26,756 bases of DNA, taken from an uncultured Lachnospiraceae bacterium. Lineage in GTDB: Bacteria; Bacillota; Clostridia; Lachnospirales; Lachnospiraceae. Below, piece after piece: positions 24,100-26,756 of this stretch; position 1 is the stretch's first letter; every line of letters starts with the position of its first letter. The stretch spans positions 1-26,756 of the forward strand of contig CAJUDX010000043.1 of NCBI GenBank assembly GCA_910584785.1, in the 5' to 3' direction. A model generated the notes under the pieces. The model was not told where the DNA came from. It made no database searches and worked only from the letters and a program-made list of their open reading frames with translations. Both the position numbers and the translations under genes were made by a program.

Positions 24100-24137
24100 G
24101 AATAAAGAGATAGAACGTATGGTCTGGGGGTGAAGGT

Positions 24138-26681
24138 GTGGATGAAGAAAACAAACCATGTGAAACAAAACGCTATGAAATTCGCCTGTCGGTAAGGGAA
24201 CTGGTGGAATTTGTCCTGCGCAGCGGCGATATCGACAGCAGACAGGCTGCCGGAGGAAAGAAGGCAGCTATGCAGGAGGGAAGCCGCCTTCACCGGAAGA
24301 TTCAGCGGCGGATGGGAGCCTCCTACCAGGCTGAGGTGGCGATGAAGTATATCCTGGAGGAGGAGAATTTCCGGCTGCAGATTGAAGGCCGTGCTGACGG
24401 AGTGATAGAGGAAACCAATGGGTGGGCAATTGATGAGATTAAATGCATGTACATGGATATTTCCCGGCTGGAAGCCCCCATTCCCGTCCATCTGGCTCAG
24501 GCGATGTGCTATGCTTATTTTTTGTGTCTGGATAAGGAACTTACCTCTGTGGGCGTGCAGATGACTTACTGTCAGATAGAAACGGAGGAAATCCGGAGAT
24601 TTCGGGAGGAAAAGACGGCGCAGGAGCTTAAAACCTGGTTTGCAGGTTTAATTGGGGAGTATAAAAAATGGGCGGATTATCAGTATGTTCATCACCTTCG
24701 CCGTCAGGAATCGTTAAAAAAGCTGACCTTTCCTTATCCTTATCGCAGGGGGCAGAAGGAACTGGCGGTGGATGTTTACCGAAGCATTATCCGCAAGCGG
24801 AACCTGTACATCCAGGCGCCGACCGGGATTGGAAAGACACTTTCCACGCTGTTTCCCTCGTTAAAAGCTATGGGCGAGGGCTATGGAGAAAAGCTGTTTT
24901 ACCTGACTGCCAAAACCATAACCCGGCAGGTGGCGCAGGAAGGGTTGGATATTTTGCGGAAGAACGGGTTATTTTTTTCTTCCGTTACAATTACAGCAAA
25001 GGAAAAACTCTGTGTCCTGGAAAAGCCGGAATGTCATCCCGATGCCTGTCCTTATGCCAGGGGACATTTTGACCGGGTCAATGCGGCGGTGTTTGCACTG
25101 ATTCACCAGGAAACTGCCATTGACCGGGAAAAGCTGATTGCCTATGCAAAGCAGTACCAGGTCTGTCCTTTTGAATTTTGCCTGGACATCAGCCTTTGGG
25201 TGGATGGGATTATCTGTGATTATAATTATGTGTTCGATCCCAATGTGCGGCTGAAGCGGTATTTTGCTGAGGGCAAGCAGGGCGATTACCTGTTTTTAAT
25301 TGACGAGGCCCACAACCTTCTTTCCCGTGCCCGTGAGATGTACAGCGCCGTGCTGGTGAAGGAGGATGTCCTTCTTATCCGGCGGCTGGTGAAGGAGCGC
25401 AGTCCAAAGCTTGCCCGGCTGTTGGACGCCTGCAATAAAAGCCTTCTGGAATATAAACGCCACTGTGAAACCTATGTGGTCTTGGAAGAAATCAGCCATC
25501 TGGCACTTCAGGTGATGGGGATATTTTCAGAATTGGAAGTTTTTATGGAAGAATATACAGATTTTCCCGACCGTGATATGGTACTGGAGTTTTATTTTCA
25601 AATTCGTGATTTTATGACCATATTTGAACAACTCGACGGCGGCTATCGGATTTACAGCCAGATGACAGAGGACGGGCGTTTTCAAATCCGGTTGTTTTGC
25701 ATTAATCCGTCGGGGCCTCTGCGATCGTGTATGGATCAGGGGATCAGCACAATATTATTTTCCGCGACCCTGCTTCCCATGCTTTATTATAAAGAACTGC
25801 TGAGCGGGGAACCGGAAGGTTATGCCATTTACGCCGAGTCCCCATTTTCCAGGGAAAACCGTTTGCTTTTGGTGGCCCGTGATATCAGCAGCAAATACAG
25901 CCGCAGAAACCAAAGGGAATATCAAAAGGCGGCAGAATATGTGGAGAAAATTGTCGGGGGAAGAAAGGGCAACTATATGGTGTTTTGTCCGTCTTACCAA
26001 TATATGGGAGAACTGGTACGGGCGCTTGAGGTAAAAAACGGAGGGAAGATAAGCGGAACTGGCGGGACGGAGGTGTCTGGCGGGGGTGGTGAAGATGGGA
26101 AAAGGGAAGGAGAGGAAGAGGGAAGGGAGGAAATGAAGTTTCGCCTTCTGGTGCAGGAAAGCCGGATGGATGAAGAGGAGAGGGAGGCTTTTTTGCGGGA
26201 ATTTTTGCAGGAAGGACAGGAGGAAGAAATTTCAGGAAGGGAAATTCTAACAGAAAAACGGGCAGGGAAAAAGAAGAGCCTGGTTGCCCTTTGTGTGATG
26301 GGAGGAATCTTTGGGGAAGGGATTGATTTAAAGGAAGAAAGCCTTATCGGTGTTATCGTTATCGGCACAGGGCTTCCCATGGTCTGTGCGGAGCAGGAAA
26401 TTTTAAAAACATATTTTGAGGAAAAGCAAAAGCCCGGCTTTGCCTATGCCTTTCAGTATCCTGGAATGAATAAAGTGATGCAGGCTGCCGGGCGGGTGAT
26501 TCGGACGGTGAAGGATGAAGGGGTGATTGCCCTTTTGGACGAGCGCTTTCTCTGGTCGGATTATCTTGCCCTTTTTCCGCGGGAATGGGCCGATTTTAAG
26601 ACGGTTACGCTGCCTACGGTGGAACGGACGGTCGGAGTGTTCTGGGAGAGCAGGGAGGCCATCCGGCAGGGTGAAGCCTAG
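24138..26681 (+). CDS. DinG/XPD-family DNA helicase with N-terminal Cas4-like nuclease domain
   Basis: An 847-aa cytosolic DNA repair-type protein. Residues 1-170 hold a PD-(D/E)XK nuclease core: EGRADG with D87, IDEIKC with E100 and K102, and HLAQAMCYAY as the QxxxY motif. The superfamily 2 helicase follows: Walker A APTGIGKT with K233, DEAH box at 389-392, FSATLLPM (motif III) and QAAGRVIRT (motif VI). Cysteines C292, C299, C304 and C343 between motifs I and II probably bind a 4Fe-4S cluster, as in XPD/DinG. The start is GTG 24138 after GGGGGTGAAGG; no in-frame ATG fits better. A Gly/Glu-rich, low-complexity linker (about residues 634-668) interrupts the second helicase domain. Whether the nuclease is active is unknown, but its key residues are present. 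Nothing recognisable follows in the last 75 bp. Confidence 0.92.
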   Translation: MDEENKPCETKRYEIRLSVRELVEFVLRSGDIDSRQAAGGKKAAMQEGSRLHRKIQRRMGASYQAEVAMKYILEEENFRLQIEGRADGVIEETNGWAIDEIKCMYMDISRLEAPIPVHLAQAMCYAYFLCLDKELTSVGVQMTYCQIETEEIRRFREEKTAQELKTWFAGLIGEYKKWADYQYVHHLRRQESLKKLTFPYPYRRGQKELAVDVYRSIIRKRNLYIQAPTGIGKTLSTLFPSLKAMGEGYGEKLFYLTAKTITRQVAQEGLDILRKNGLFFSSVTITAKEKLCVLEKPECHPDACPYARGHFDRVNAAVFALIHQETAIDREKLIAYAKQYQVCPFEFCLDISLWVDGIICDYNYVFDPNVRLKRYFAEGKQGDYLFLIDEAHNLLSRAREMYSAVLVKEDVLLIRRLVKERSPKLARLLDACNKSLLEYKRHCETYVVLEEISHLALQVMGIFSELEVFMEEYTDFPDRDMVLEFYFQIRDFMTIFEQLDGGYRIYSQMTEDGRFQIRLFCINPSGPLRSCMDQGISTILFSATLLPMLYYKELLSGEPEGYAIYAESPFSRENRLLLVARDISSKYSRRNQREYQKAAEYVEKIVGGRKGNYMVFCPSYQYMGELVRALEVKNGGKISGTGGTEVSGGGGEDGKREGEEEGREEMKFRLLVQESRMDEEEREAFLREFLQEGQEEEISGREILTEKRAGKKKSLVALCVMGGIFGEGIDLKEESLIGVIVIGTGLPMVCAEQEILKTYFEEKQKPGFAYAFQYPGMNKVMQAAGRVIRTVKDEGVIALLDERFLWSDYLALFPREWADFKTVTLPTVERTVGVFWESREAIRQGEA

Positions 26682-26756
26682 GTATTATATTCAGTCAAAC
26701 CTCCTTGTCTATTTGCCCACCTGCTGCGTTGGATTTTCTAGCCGTAGCCGCCGCTA

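Noticed and set aside
26682..26756. Gene or terminator after the helicase
   Set aside because: The last 75 bp show no convincing hairpin with T run and no open frame with a ribosome binding site.

Overview
The window looks like a chromosomal segment of a Firmicute of the class Clostridia, most likely a gut Lachnospiraceae. This is inferred from gene content (PPi-type phosphofructokinase, a degenerate HPr-like protein, DUF4358 lipoprotein, MBOAT/DHHW acylation genes), strong AAGGAGG ribosome binding sites, sigma-A promoters and moderate GC. Nearly all genes are on the + strand; a tRNA-Trp is on the - strand.

Layout. (1) 1-2090: the AT-rich 3' end of an unknown gene, then a 536-aa protein of unknown function with a Cys-rich motif, closed by a terminator. 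(2) 2165-16595: a large, tightly packed carbohydrate operon. It starts with a LacI-family regulator behind an extended -10 promoter and a perfect 12-bp palindromic operator. Next come a GH3 enzyme, two ABC sugar permeases, a sugar-binding lipoprotein, a UidA-like GH2 beta-glucuronidase, an FGGY kinase, a HAD hydrolase, UlaE, a cytosolic VCBS/FG-GAP propeller-like protein, UlaF and UlaG. It ends in three 40-bp direct repeats and a strong terminator. (3) 16711-21556: a surface-modification operon with its own promoter: SGNH hydrolase, DUF4358 lipoprotein, MBOAT O-acyltransferase and DHHW/AlgJ-like protein. (4) 21625-21827: bidirectional terminator and tRNA-Trp with its promoter. (5) 21981-23428: PPi-type phosphofructokinase with a hairpin-bearing leader. 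(6) 23529-23938: an HPr-like protein that has lost the His15 loop but keeps the Ser46 site. (7) 24071-26681: a helicase of the XPD/DinG family with an N-terminal Cas4-like PD-(D/E)XK nuclease domain.

The most interesting item is region 2. UlaE, UlaF and UlaG are, in enterobacteria, the L-ascorbate-6-phosphate lactonase and two pentose-phosphate epimerases of the ascorbate pathway. Here the PTS (UlaABC) and the decarboxylase UlaD are absent. An ABC importer, two intracellular glycosidases, a sugar kinase, a HAD hydrolase and a propeller-like protein take their place. My inference is an import-first route: a glycoside or glucuronide of ascorbate (or a related lactone/pentulose) enters by ABC transport, is cleaved in the cytosol, phosphorylated by the FGGY kinase, and fed through UlaG/UlaE/UlaF to D-xylulose-5-phosphate. 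The decarboxylation step is unassigned. The genes and their families are seen; the substrate and pathway order are not.
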